From Pacificispira sp033344895 (lineage in GTDB: Bacteria > Pseudomonadota > Alphaproteobacteria > UBA8366 > Aestuariispiraceae): a stretch of DNA of 64,000 nucleotides. A program made the translations under genes and the position numbers. Under the pieces are notes generated by a model. The model was not told where the DNA came from and did not search any database. It saw only the letters and a list, made by a program, of their open reading frames with translations. Below, in pieces: positions 34,641-42,726 of the stretch. The stretch's first letter is position 1. Each line of letters starts with the position of its first letter. The stretch is taken from positions 1,302,001-1,366,000 of the forward strand of contig OZ245920.1 in NCBI GenBank assembly GCA_965229685.1. Reading direction: 5' to 3'.

Positions 34641-37010
34641 TCAGGCGGTCAGGGCGGTGAACTCCCGGCGGGTTTCCGCCGCTGCGCTGTCCAGTCGTCG
34701 TACCAGATCGGATACCCTGTCCTCGTTGGATTCGAACTCCAGTTCCTTGCAGACCCGGGTCAAGGTCGTGAAGCCCAGATTGGCGCACATGCCTTTTACG
34801 GTATGGGCGATCTTGCTGCGCTCCTCCGCAGAATGGGGCGCGCGCAAGGTCTCGATCGATTCATAGACCTGATCGATGGCGCGCAGGCCGAGATCTTCGA
34901 GTTTTTCCGCCGGCATGATGCCCTTGAGGGAGCCGATCGTCGCGATATCCAGAACCGGCTCGTCAAGGTCGTTCTGGGGCGATGCCACCGCAGGCGCCGA
35001 CACGGTAATGCCGGAGGAGGGGGCGGAAAGGCTATCGGCAAGTGGTGAGGCGCTGTCGTGGAAGGGGGGCGACGGCGGAACGTGTTCCGGCGCGACCTGC
35101 CGCGGATCCGTGTCTTTCCCGGGCATTTTGGGGTTCGGCCTTTCGGGACAGAGTTGCAACAGACGGGTTTTCAGTTTCGCCCAGTCGACTGGTTTCGACA
35201 CGACCTCATTCATGCCGCCCGCCAGGTATTCGTCACGCTGTTCCTTGAACGCGTTGGCGGTCATGCCGATGATCGGCAGTTCGTGCCCGAATTCGCGCGC
35301 TTTCCTGGTTGCCGTCAGGCCATCCATTTCCGGCATCTGAACGTCCATCAGGACGACGTCGAACGTGTATCGTTCCAGGGCCTCGAGGGCCTTGCGGCCG
35401 TCATAGGCTTCGCTGACCAGACACCCCCATTTGCTCAACATGTCGGACGCGATCACCCGGTTGATCTCGACATCGTCGACGACCAGGACCTGGAGGCCGT
35501 TCAGGGAAGCACTGTCCAGGTCCGTTCCGGACATGACATGGGCCATCGAAAGCACATCCTCGACCTTCGCCTTGCGAAGAGGCAGCGTCAGCCGAAAGGT
35601 GGACCCGACGCCGGGTTGGCTGGTTACAGTCAGATTGCCACCCATGGCCTGTGCCAGTTTCGCGCTGATCGAGAGGCCGAGACCGGAGCCGCCGAAACGG
35701 CGCGACGTCGATCCGTCCGCCTGCGCAAAGGGCTCGAAGATCGCCTTCACCTTGTCCTCCGGAATCCCAATTCCGGTATCGGACACTTCAATGATCAGGT
35801 TCTTTGTGGCGCCGAGGCGCGCCTTGTCCAGGCAGGCCTGGACCCGAACCGATCCACTGTCGGTGAACTTCAGGGCATTGCCGATCAGGTTGTTCAGTAT
35901 CTGCCGAATGCGTTCCGGATCGCCATGCAGGGCCAAGTCGTCCTCCAGATCGATCGTGACGCTGTATTCCAGATTCTTCTGCTCCGCGAGCATTGAGTAC
36001 ATCGATGCGAAGTCGCTCAGGACCTGGGTCGGCAGGAACGCGATATCCTCCAGTTGAATGCCGCCGCTTTCGATCCGGGAGAAGTCGAGAACATCGTTGA
36101 TGACGGCCAGCAGGGCATCGCCGGAAGATTGGGCCATCCTCGCGTAGCGGGCCTGGTCCGGTGTCAGGTCCGACTGCGCCAGGAACGAGAGGCTTCCCAG
36201 AAGTCCGTTCAGCGGTGTGCGCAGTTCATGACTGGTGGTCGCGATGAAGGAGGTCTTGGCGCGGCTGAGATCCTCCGCCGCCTGACGGGACCTGGCCTCG
36301 CGTTCGAAAGCCCGCGTCAGGATTTTGCGAGCATCTTCCATCCGGCGCAGCATGTCACCGATTTCATCGCTTCGATCCGTCTCGATCGGGTCCGAATGGC
36401 CGGGTTTGAGCTTTTCCACGGCCCCGCCGATTTCGTCGACGGCAACCAGAACGGTGCGTCGCAGGATGACTGCGGAAACGATGACGATTACGGCCACGAA
36501 GAAGATGCTGACCGCAACGATTAGGCCGGTGGTCTCGATGAGAGCGGAGCGCCGGTCGCCCAGTTCCGACTGCAGTCGTTCGATCTGTGTGAACAGCGCA
36601 TTGCGGTTCGAACTCAGTCGACCGACCAGCGCCTTCTTGGCAGCCGGGCTAAGGCTCGTCTGAGTGTCATTCAGGCGCTGGACAGCCCGGTCAATTGCGC
36701 TTAGCCGGCCCCGGATCTCGTTCTGGAACCCTTCACTGATGTCCAACTGCATGAACAACTGGTCCAACCGATCGTCCAACCGGTCCAGCAGCCTGTTCCA
36801 TTGTTTCGCGGTTCGCTGATTCGGGCTTTGCAGAATTTCGGACGCAAGCTCGTCCACGTAGCGAAGGTCGGAAAGGGTCTCATTCACGCCGCGGAGACGC
36901 TCGTCATAATCGCTCTGCCTCAGAAGCGCGAAGGCATTCACGGTGACAAGGACGGCAATCGCGGCCATTGCTAGCCAACCCAGCCAAACCGCCCTTGTCC
37001 GAAGCTTCAT
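34641..37010 (-). CDS. Hybrid histidine kinase with receiver and Hpt domains (TorS-like layout)
   Basis: A 789-residue inner-membrane kinase. Membrane segments at about 8-30 and 160-183 enclose a helical periplasmic sensor of some 130 residues. Then come a HAMP-like linker, HisKA with His261 (TTSHELRTPLNG), HATPase (N380ish, DTGIGIP, GGSGLGLSI), a receiver with Asp556 (VVLMDVQMPEMDG) and Lys606, a low-complexity Pro/Ser linker (625-680) and a C-terminal Hpt with His736 (IAHTVKGMCANLG). The full His-Asp-His relay is intact and needs an external receiver. The gene starts 25 bases after a periplasmic binding-protein gene, an arrangement like TorT-TorS in which the binding protein presents ligand to the helical sensor. 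Confidence 0.9.
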   Translation of the reverse strand: MKLRTRAVWLGWLAMAAIAVLVTVNAFALLRQSDYDERLRGVNETLSDLRYVDELASEILQSPNQRTAKQWNRLLDRLDDRLDQLFMQLDISEGFQNEIRGRLSAIDRAVQRLNDTQTSLSPAAKKALVGRLSSNRNALFTQIERLQSELGDRRSALIETTGLIVAVSIFFVAVIVIVSAVILRRTVLVAVDEIGGAVEKLKPGHSDPIETDRSDEIGDMLRRMEDARKILTRAFEREARSRQAAEDLSRAKTSFIATTSHELRTPLNGLLGSLSFLAQSDLTPDQARYARMAQSSGDALLAVINDVLDFSRIESGGIQLEDIAFLPTQVLSDFASMYSMLAEQKNLEYSVTIDLEDDLALHGDPERIRQILNNLIGNALKFTDSGSVRVQACLDKARLGATKNLIIEVSDTGIGIPEDKVKAIFEPFAQADGSTSRRFGGSGLGLSISAKLAQAMGGNLTVTSQPGVGSTFRLTLPLRKAKVEDVLSMAHVMSGTDLDSASLNGLQVLVVDDVEINRVIASDMLSKWGCLVSEAYDGRKALEALERYTFDVVLMDVQMPEMDGLTATRKAREFGHELPIIGMTANAFKEQRDEYLAGGMNEVVSKPVDWAKLKTRLLQLCPERPNPKMPGKDTDPRQVAPEHVPPSPPFHDSASPLADSLSAPSSGITVSAPAVASPQNDLDEPVLDIATIGSLKGIMPAEKLEDLGLRAIDQVYESIETLRAPHSAEERSKIAHTVKGMCANLGFTTLTRVCKELEFESNEDRVSDLVRRLDSAAAETRREFTALTA

Positions 37011-37035
37011 CGTGACAGATCCTTTCCCCGGCGGA

Positions 37036-38016
37036 TCAGTAGACCACCCGAACCGCCTGCGGTGCCACACTATGGAGCGGGTCGGGCCTTAGGAAGTCCA
37101 GAACGTTCGGGGCCGGCCCTTCCGACAGATCGTTCTCGATCCGCCATGCCATTTCCGCCTCTATTGCACTGATTAGGTCCTGCGGGATGACGAGTGCAAG
37201 TGAGTGCTGCGGCCAGATGTCTTCCAAAGATCCGGCATCCATTGCCAGACGCTCCGCAAGTGCCTGCTTTGCTTCGTCCGGGTTCTCCCGTGCGAAGTTT
37301 TCGGCCTTGTGGAGTCCTTCCAGAAAGCCGGTCAGGGTCTCGGCCGTTTCCTCCGACAACGCGCATTTGCCGTGGAGTGTGAAGTAGTAATACTGGTCCG
37401 CCTGATCCGGGTAGTCGGTGGCGATTTCACCAAGAGCCTTCCGGATATTGGTCACATGAGGCTCCCAGGTCATGGCGGCATCCACCTTGCCGTCGGAAAT
37501 CAATTCCACGATTTCCTGCGGTCGGGCGCTAACCAGGGTTACGCTGTCTATATCGACATCCGACAGGATCAGATACTGGGACAGGAAGAACTGACCGATC
37601 CCGTTCGGCGTCACGGCGATGCTGGCGCCGCGCAGGTCCGACGGGGCCGGCCCGATCTTGTCGCTGCGCGAGATGAGGCGCGTCGTGCGGGATGCTGAAA
37701 TCGTTCCGTAAAGGCAGAGGTCCCGGTCGGTCAGGATCTTGCTGGCAAAGGCGAATTCGGAACTGGTGCCGAAGGTCAGGCTGCCATCGGCAACCCGATT
37801 GGCCGCTACCACGCCGGACCCCACTTCTTCCAGTTCGATGTTCAGGCCGTCCAGATATCCCTTGGCATCCGCGAGCCAGACCAACATGCCCGTTTTCGAG
37901 GTTCCGATGCGTACGGGCTCTGCCGCGCCGGCAGCGCCCGTCAGGGCCGCAAGGCCAAGGATCGCGGCGGCAGAAAGGGTCTTCAGCGCCAAGGCGATGA
38001 TGCGCATGACAACCAT
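37036..38016 (-). CDS. Periplasmic binding protein (NMT1/THI5/SsuA-like), probable sensor partner
   Basis: A 326-residue precursor with a signal peptide (about 1-30, ending in GAAGAAEPV) and a type-2 periplasmic binding fold. VRIGTSKTGMLVWLADAKGYLDGLNIELEEVG and VDAAMTWEPHVTNIRKALG are typical of the NMT1/THI5-like family of organic-compound binders. GGGAGG precedes the ATG at 38016. No permease or ATPase gene is adjacent; instead the hybrid kinase gene follows 25 bases later. It is therefore more likely a signal-presenting protein than a transporter part. The ligand is unknown; this family binds sulphonates, pyrimidine precursors, aromatic acids and similar molecules. Confidence 0.83.
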   Translation of the reverse strand: MVVMRIIALALKTLSAAAILGLAALTGAAGAAEPVRIGTSKTGMLVWLADAKGYLDGLNIELEEVGSGVVAANRVADGSLTFGTSSEFAFASKILTDRDLCLYGTISASRTTRLISRSDKIGPAPSDLRGASIAVTPNGIGQFFLSQYLILSDVDIDSVTLVSARPQEIVELISDGKVDAAMTWEPHVTNIRKALGEIATDYPDQADQYYYFTLHGKCALSEETAETLTGFLEGLHKAENFARENPDEAKQALAERLAMDAGSLEDIWPQHSLALVIPQDLISAIEAEMAWRIENDLSEGPAPNVLDFLRPDPLHSVAPQAVRVVY

Positions 38017-38241
38017 GGGTAAAACCTCCCGACTTTTAGGGTCGCCCGATACACGCAAACCCTAGCCGCCAATGATTAACAACCGATAAATCGAATCCGG
38101 TTCGAATTTTTTGCAATTATCCCTTGTTTTGCATCCGTTTGACGAATTGAATCGACGAACCGTAAATGGCTCGTGCAAGTCGTAGCCGGATCAGGGCATG
38201 CGAGATGGAGTGATCAATGACCGGGGTGCGGGCATCCAAGC

Positions 38242-38631
38242 ATGATTAGTGGCGATAGCATGACGGCCGTGGTTGTCGAGGATAACGACGAGAGTTTCGA
38301 GGTCTTGCGCTCCATCCTCGAAAGCCTGGGGTATACCGTACGACGTGCCCCGCATGAGGGGCCGCAGTTTCACGCCGAGGCGCGGGAAATTGCCAAGGCG
38401 GATCTGATTGTCCTGGATATCATTCTCAGCGAATCGATCGACGGGTTCGAGGTCGTACGGTCCCTGGTCGCCAATGAATTCAAGGGGGCCCTGATCGTCG
38501 CGTCCGCCAATGCCCCGAACTATATCGAATCGCTGGTTCAGGTCGCGGCAGGGAACGGCATTCGGGTCATTACCGGTCTGCAAAAACCCTATCGGCGGAA
38601 TACCATCGCCAAGGTGCTTGCGCAGGATTGA
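38242..38631 (+). CDS. Single-domain response regulator
   Basis: A 129-residue receiver without an output domain. It has an acidic site in VVVEDNDESF, an aspartate in LIVLDIILSESIDGF as the likely acceptor and a lysine in TGLQKPYRR, though the surrounding sequence is unlike CheY. ATGs at 38242 and 38260 are both possible, neither with a strong ribosome site. It is divergent from the binding-protein/hybrid-kinase operon with about 225 bases between them. It is a good candidate for the phosphate acceptor of the kinase's Hpt domain, but this is inferred from position. Confidence 0.75.
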   Translation: MISGDSMTAVVVEDNDESFEVLRSILESLGYTVRRAPHEGPQFHAEAREIAKADLIVLDIILSESIDGFEVVRSLVANEFKGALIVASANAPNYIESLVQVAAGNGIRVITGLQKPYRRNTIAKVLAQD

Positions 38632-38708
38632 GGGGCTGGAAACGACGGACCGGCCCACCGTCTGGAATGAACCGGTCCTGCGCATTAGCGCTGCCGTAAC
38701 GGATCGGA

Positions 38709-39197
38709 TCAGATCTCGCGGAACTGACGTTTAAGATCATAGTCTTCCGAGGTCACCGTGCGTTCGAGGTCCGCCGCGCGCCGTTCCAGATCTCTGAACT
38801 TCTTGCGCAACGCCTCGAATTTCAGGCTTTCCGGAAGCCCCTCGTCTTCTCGCGGACGGGGATCGGACGTTTGAGGTTGCGGCTCCTGGACTGGACTCGC
38901 GTTGGCCGCGGGCACGTCTTCCTTGCGCTTCAGCAACAGAAATCCGAGGCCGTACAGGGCAATGGCAGCCGGCGGGTTCATGAATAGGAAGATCACGGCG
39001 GCAACGCGCACGGTGATGGGCCGCAGTCCGAAAGTATGGGCCAGGCCGGCGCAGACACCTGCGATCTTTCCATATTCGGGGTCCCGGTGAAGGGCCTGCA
39101 GTTTGTCGTGCAGTTTCCGGCCGAAGCCGCCGCGCGATCCGCGCGACTGCGCGGTTCCGTCAGTGTGTGGGCGGGATTTCCGATGGGGGCAGGTCAT
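38709..39197 (-). CDS. pspC: Phage shock protein C
   Basis: A 162-residue protein. The PspC domain is LHRDPEYGKIAGVCAGLAHTFGLRPITVRVAAVIFLF, with its GKIAGVCAGLA core, ending in a membrane segment. The C-terminal half is soluble, with coiled-coil-like charge (EALRKKFRDLERRAADLERTV). PspC with PspB senses membrane stress and draws PspA to the membrane. ATG at 39197 is preferred over a TTG at 39239. It is the last gene of pspA-pspB-pspC. The N-terminal 40 residues before the domain are basic and longer than usual. Confidence 0.88.
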   Translation of the reverse strand: MTCPHRKSRPHTDGTAQSRGSRGGFGRKLHDKLQALHRDPEYGKIAGVCAGLAHTFGLRPITVRVAAVIFLFMNPPAAIALYGLGFLLLKRKEDVPAANASPVQEPQPQTSDPRPREDEGLPESLKFEALRKKFRDLERRAADLERTVTSEDYDLKRQFREI

Positions 39198-39248
39198 GTT
39201 TCTATCTCGTCTCGTCGCGGTCAGTTCGGATCGGTTCAACTCAACTCT

Positions 39249-39500
39249 TTACTGCGGGGCCCGGCGCCGTGTGCGGTCTGCGCCGGGGCGGTCGGCGTCA
39301 TCGACGACATGTTCCAGCGTATCCAGTCGCTCCTCCAAACGGGACGCCAGTCGCCACAGGGCCTGGAAATCCTCCTCCGACGCGACATGGCGCCGTTTCT
39401 GTTCCCGCCACTTGGTGATGTAGTGGAATATCAGCCACATGGGCAGCACCACGCCGATCAGCAAGACGGTCGGTACGAAGAAGACAATCCAGATATCCAT
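39249..39500 (-). CDS. pspB: Phage shock protein B
   Basis: An 83-residue protein with one N-terminal membrane helix (WIVFFVPTVLLIGVVLPMWLIFHYI) and a charged coiled-coil tail including EEDFQALWRLASRLEERLDTLEHVV. Size, topology and sequence match PspB, which partners with PspC in sensing inner-membrane damage. It lies between pspA and pspC on the same strand, 90 bases from pspA. No other features are visible. Confidence 0.9.
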   Translation of the reverse strand: MDIWIVFFVPTVLLIGVVLPMWLIFHYITKWREQKRRHVASEEDFQALWRLASRLEERLDTLEHVVDDADRPGADRTRRRAPQ

Positions 39501-39590
39501 GGCGAAAGGCCGAGCCCTGTCGAAGTGTGGTGAGCATCTGACGCTCTGTGTCGCGATTATGCCAAACCGGCCCGCAGTTTGAAGGACGGC

Positions 39591-40256
39591 TTATCCCTTT
39601 TTCTTCATATTGGCCTTCATCGCTTCGAGTTCACCCTCGATTTCCTGTTCCGCCTCCAGATCGGCGAAGGCGCTGTTCAGATCTTCGCGCCGGCCCAGAT
39701 CGAATCCTTCCGCCTCGCCCTCGATGTCGTCGATACGCCGTTCCAGGCTTTCATAGCGGGCAAGGGCGTCGTCGACGCGGCCGTCGTAAAGGGTACGGCG
39801 CATCTGGACGCGGTTACGGGCTGACGTGTGACGGATCTCGATCGACTTGCGTCGCGCCTTTGCCTCGTCGAGTTTTGCCTGCAGCCGTGCAAGGTCGTCG
39901 TCGTATTTCTCCAGACTTTCCTCGACGGATTTCAACTCGCGCTTCAACTGCTCGACATGATCCCCCAGTCGCTTTTTCGCCAGTAGGGCGGCTTTGGCCA
40001 GGTCTTCGCGGTCCCGGCTGAGGGCATATTCGGCCTTCTTGCCCCAGTCCTCCATGTCGCCTTCAGCCTCGTCCAGCCGTCGGACAATGGTCTTCTTGTC
40101 GGCAATCATGCGCACCGCGCTGGAGCGGACCTCGACCAGTGTGTCTTCCATCTCCTGGATCATCAGCCGCGCCATTTTCTCTGGGTCCTCGGCCCGATCC
40201 AGCAGCGTGTTGATGTTGGCATTCAGGATGTCGGTCATTCGGGAAAAGATACCCAT
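39591..40256 (-). CDS. pspA: Phage shock protein A
   Basis: PspA is a peripheral coiled-coil protein of the ESCRT-III/Vipp1 type that stabilises stressed inner membranes and restrains PspF. The 221-residue product begins MGIFSRMTDILNANINTLLDRAEDPEKM, the amphipathic membrane-binding helix, and continues with long coiled coils (key part LIQEMEDTLVEVRSSAVRMI). The first gene of pspABC, it is transcribed from the sigma-54-type promoter at about 40311. The C-terminus is short of the extension seen in some chloroplast relatives. Confidence 0.95.
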   Translation of the reverse strand: MGIFSRMTDILNANINTLLDRAEDPEKMARLMIQEMEDTLVEVRSSAVRMIADKKTIVRRLDEAEGDMEDWGKKAEYALSRDREDLAKAALLAKKRLGDHVEQLKRELKSVEESLEKYDDDLARLQAKLDEAKARRKSIEIRHTSARNRVQMRRTLYDGRVDDALARYESLERRIDDIEGEAEGFDLGRREDLNSAFADLEAEQEIEGELEAMKANMKKKG

Positions 40257-40321
40257 CGGGGCAAACTCCTTCGCTGTCTCAAAACCCCGCCGGCCAGGCC
40301 GTCGGGCACTGCTCCGGTAAT

Positions 40322-40337
40322 GGCAAGCGGCATGCCA
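40322..40337 (-). promoter_or_regulatory. Sigma-54 promoter of pspABC
   Basis: On the minus strand TGGCATGCCGCTTGCC has the invariant GG and GC exactly ten bases apart, the hallmark of -24/-12 promoters. Transcription would start near 40311, about 55 bases before pspA. The divergent pspF gene supplies the needed activator. Confidence 0.75.
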
Positions 40338-40399
40338 GAATGAAAAACCCGTAAAAACAACAGGTTAAGAATGTTTGATGCAATTACTGTATCCATAAT

Positions 40400-40422
40400 A
40401 TATATGTATGAATGACATATAT
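40400..40422. promoter_or_regulatory. Candidate PspF enhancer (upstream activating site)
   Basis: ATATATGT (40400-40407) and ACATATAT (40415-40422) are perfect 8-base arms around a 7-base spacer. The site lies about 90-110 bases upstream of the predicted pspA transcription start, the usual distance for a PspF enhancer, and just ahead of the pspF start, where it would also allow self-repression. Confidence 0.55.
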
Positions 40423-40435
40423 GATGAAATAGATC

Positions 40436-41398
40436 ATGGAAAACGCAGATACCATCATTGGTGCCGACCCGGCCTTCGTCGCAGCATTGGATCATGTTTC
40501 GGAACTGGCCAAGCTGAACCGTCCCGTTCTGGTCATGGGAGAGCGCGGTTCCGGCAAGGAACTGATCGCAGCGCGCCTGCATTACCTGTCGCGCCGTTGG
40601 GACGGTCCCTATATCCGTGCCAACTGCGCTGCGTTCACGGAGAATCTTCTCGAGAGCGAACTGTTCGGTCACGAAGCGGGCGCATTCACCGGCGCGCAGA
40701 GAATGCGGGCCGGCCTGTTGGAACGCGCGGATGGCGGATCCTTGTTGCTGGACGAAATCGGCCTGGCGGGTCCGGCGGTTCAGGAAAAGCTGCTGCGCGC
40801 GGTCGAATACGGTGAGTTTGAGCGGCTGGGCGGTACCAGAACGCTGTCGACTGACATCCGGTTCATCGGCGCCACCAACGAGGACTTGCGAGACGCGGTC
40901 GAGAAGGGCGCCTTCCGCGCGGATTTGCTGGACCGCCTGTCGTTCGATGTGGTCGCGGTACCGCCGCTGCGTCGGCGACCGCTGGATATTCCGATACTGG
41001 CCGAGTATTTCGCGCGCGGCATGGCTCGGGATCTGGGGTGGCACTCCTTCCCCGGCTTCACCAGGGCGGCGGAGAAGGCCATGGAGACCTATGACTGGCC
41101 CGGCAATGTTCGCGAGATGCGCAACGTGGTGGAGCGCTCTGTCTTTCGGCACGGCGACCCCGAAACCGCGATCGATCGCATAGTCATCGATGTCTTTCCG
41201 TCAGATGGGGAGGGCAAACCCGCGGAGTGCGTACCGGAAGCCCGGGGATTTGACCAAACCGTCGGTGAGGTGGAGCGCAGGCTGATACGGGATGCCCTCA
41301 CCGCGGAATCCGGTAACCAGGCGGCGGCGGCCCGTCGCCTCGATATGGATTATCTTCGGTTTCGCCGGATGGCGAAGAAACACGGTGTCATCGGCTAG
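40436..41398 (+). CDS. pspF: Sigma-54-dependent transcriptional activator PspF
   Basis: A 320-residue bacterial enhancer-binding protein without an N-terminal receiver or sensor domain, as in PspF. It has Walker A GERGSGKE (35-42), the sigma-54-contacting GAFTGA loop (82-87), Walker B (SLLLDEIG), and a C-terminal Fis-type helix-turn-helix (GNQAAAARRLDMDYLRFRRM). PspA would inhibit it directly until stress frees it. It is divergent from pspABC and overlaps the convergent MarR gene by eleven bases at the 3' end. Confidence 0.93.
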   Translation: MENADTIIGADPAFVAALDHVSELAKLNRPVLVMGERGSGKELIAARLHYLSRRWDGPYIRANCAAFTENLLESELFGHEAGAFTGAQRMRAGLLERADGGSLLLDEIGLAGPAVQEKLLRAVEYGEFERLGGTRTLSTDIRFIGATNEDLRDAVEKGAFRADLLDRLSFDVVAVPPLRRRPLDIPILAEYFARGMARDLGWHSFPGFTRAAEKAMETYDWPGNVREMRNVVERSVFRHGDPETAIDRIVIDVFPSDGEGKPAECVPEARGFDQTVGEVERRLIRDALTAESGNQAAAARRLDMDYLRFRRMAKKHGVIG

Positions 41399-41882
41399 CC
41401 GGATCCAACGACTCCAGGCCCTTCCGCATCAGCGCATTCAGCATTTCGCGTTCATCGGGGCTGAATGAGGCCACCAACCGTGCCTGTGTGGCCGCGTGGT
41501 CTTCCAGGGCGACATCGATCGTGGACCTGCCTTGCTCTGTCAGCGCGATAACGGCACCGCGCCCGTCCTGTGGATTGCGTCGGCGCTCCACCAGGCCCGC
41601 CTTGATGAGTTGATCGATACGATTGGTCATGGTTCCGCTGGTGACCATGGTCGCCTCGATCAGCTCTCCGGGGGAGAGGGCGTAGGGCGGCCCGGACCGT
41701 CTCAGGGTCGCCAGGACGTCGAATCCCGCTCCGTTCAGCCCGTGTGCCGCAAAGGTCTGGGCCATTTCCTGCCCCAGAAACTGTGCATAGCGCCGGATGC
41801 GCCCGATCAGTGCCATGGGGGCCGTATCCATGTGCGGTTTCTCGCGCCGCCACTGTTCCCGAATGCCGTCGATCTTATCCAT
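41388..41882 (-). CDS. MarR family transcriptional regulator
   Basis: A 164-residue winged-helix regulator from ATG 41882; a GTG at 41897 adds five residues. The DNA-binding core includes FDVLATLRRSGPPYALSPGELIEATMVTSGTMTNRIDQLIKAGLVERRRNPQDGRGAVIALTEQG (key part SGTMTNRIDQLIKAGLVERR). MarR proteins bind palindromes as dimers and are released by small ligands. Two near-identical palindromes lie directly upstream, so self-regulation and control of the divergent NAD(P)-binding gene are likely. The 3' end overlaps pspF. Confidence 0.88.
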   Translation of the reverse strand: MDKIDGIREQWRREKPHMDTAPMALIGRIRRYAQFLGQEMAQTFAAHGLNGAGFDVLATLRRSGPPYALSPGELIEATMVTSGTMTNRIDQLIKAGLVERRRNPQDGRGAVIALTEQGRSTIDVALEDHAATQARLVASFSPDEREMLNALMRKGLESLDPASR

Positions 41883-41902
41883 GACATCAGTGTCCACGAA
41901 AA

Positions 41903-41920
41903 TACCTTGACGTCAAGATA
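41903..41920. promoter_or_regulatory. MarR-type operator, copy 1
   Basis: TACCTTGACGTCAAGATA contains the perfect palindrome CTTGACGTCAAG. It lies just upstream of the MarR gene and overlaps its predicted -10 region (TATCTT on the minus strand). Confidence 0.7.
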
Positions 41921-41928
41921 AATGATGT

Positions 41929-41946
41929 TATCTCGACGTCAAGATA
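41929..41946. promoter_or_regulatory. MarR-type operator, copy 2
   Basis: TATCTCGACGTCAAGATA is a second copy, centred 26 bases from the first and one base from a perfect palindrome. Its TTGACG on the minus strand would serve as the -35 element of the MarR promoter. It also lies about 50 bases ahead of the divergent gene. Confidence 0.7.
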
Positions 41947-41991
41947 GTTGGCTTGAGGGCTGATTGAACGACTGCATGATTGGAAAGACAG

Positions 41992-42633
41992 ATGAAGATT
42001 GTTGTCCTGGGGGCAAATGGTGAGGTCGGAAGCCGGATTGTCGGGGAGGCCCTGGCACGCGGTCATGAGGTGACGGCGGCAGTACGAAGTCCGGACCGGG
42101 CACAAGCCGTAGCGCCTGAAGCGCATGTGGTCGGCGTGAACGCGGAGGACGCGGAGGCTGTCGCGGAAGCGATCACAGGGCACGACCTCGTAGTAACCGC
42201 CCTGAGGCCGGCAGAAGGCCGGGAGGAGGATCTGATCGTCCTGACACGGTCAGTGCTGGACGCGGCGAATTCAGTTTCTCTCCCCACCATTGTCGTTGGC
42301 GGCGCCGCGCGTCTGAGCTTGCCGGAGGACCCGGCAAACACGGTCCTGACTGCGCCGGGGTTCCTGCCGTCGGAGGTTCGGCCCATCGCAATTGCCTGCC
42401 AGCACCAGTTTGAACTGGTCACGGCCCGAACGACAGGCGCATGGTCCTATATCAGCCCGCCGGCGATGCTGTCGCCGGGCCGTCGCACCGGCCGATACCG
42501 AACCGGAACCGATACACTGATCGTCGATGAAGAGGGGCAATCGGCAATCTCCATGGAGGATTTTGCCGTCGCCATTCTGGATGAAGCGGAATCGCCGAAA
42601 CACCAGCGGGCAGCCTTCACCGTCGGGTACTGA
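41992..42633 (+). CDS. NAD(P)-binding protein, NmrA/atypical SDR-like
   Basis: A 213-residue protein with an N-terminal Rossmann motif (VVLGANGEVGSRIV) like NmrA and NAD(P)H-binding epimerase relatives. VTAAVRSPDRAQ and VVVTALRPAEGREED are the following strands, and TGAWSYISPPAMLSPGRRTGRYR resembles the C-terminal half of the family. No catalytic YxxxK is seen, so a sensor or reductase role is open. The ATG at 41992 follows GGAAAG. It lies divergent from the MarR regulator, with two operators between, so it is the probable regulatory target. Confidence 0.8.
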   Translation: MKIVVLGANGEVGSRIVGEALARGHEVTAAVRSPDRAQAVAPEAHVVGVNAEDAEAVAEAITGHDLVVTALRPAEGREEDLIVLTRSVLDAANSVSLPTIVVGGAARLSLPEDPANTVLTAPGFLPSEVRPIAIACQHQFELVTARTTGAWSYISPPAMLSPGRRTGRYRTGTDTLIVDEEGQSAISMEDFAVAILDEAESPKHQRAAFTVGY

Positions 42634-42663
42634 CCCGGAGGTGGCAGACAAGGAATTGGTGGC

Positions 42664-42696
42664 AAAAGAAAAGGCGCGGGGAAGGTTCCCCGCGCC
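42664..42696 (-). terminator. Rho-independent terminator of the rpsF-rpsR-rplI operon
   Basis: On the minus strand a stem of eleven pairs, GGCGCGGGGAA with TTCCCCGCGCC around a two-base gap (42673-42696), is followed by TTTTCTTTT. It lies 30 bases beyond the rplI stop codon. Confidence 0.9.
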
Positions 42697-42726
42697 TGAT
42701 CTCTTGGACTTGCCGGCTGGCGAAGA

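Noticed and set aside
38076..38090. TTAA-N7-TAAA near-match to a CtrA box upstream of the binding-protein gene
   Set aside because: One half-site is imperfect, and a single near-match occurs readily by chance in an AT-richer gap.
38647..38678. GGACCGG/CCGGTCC repeat between the receiver gene and pspC
   Set aside because: It may be a bidirectional terminator, but the loop is long and no T-run follows on either strand.
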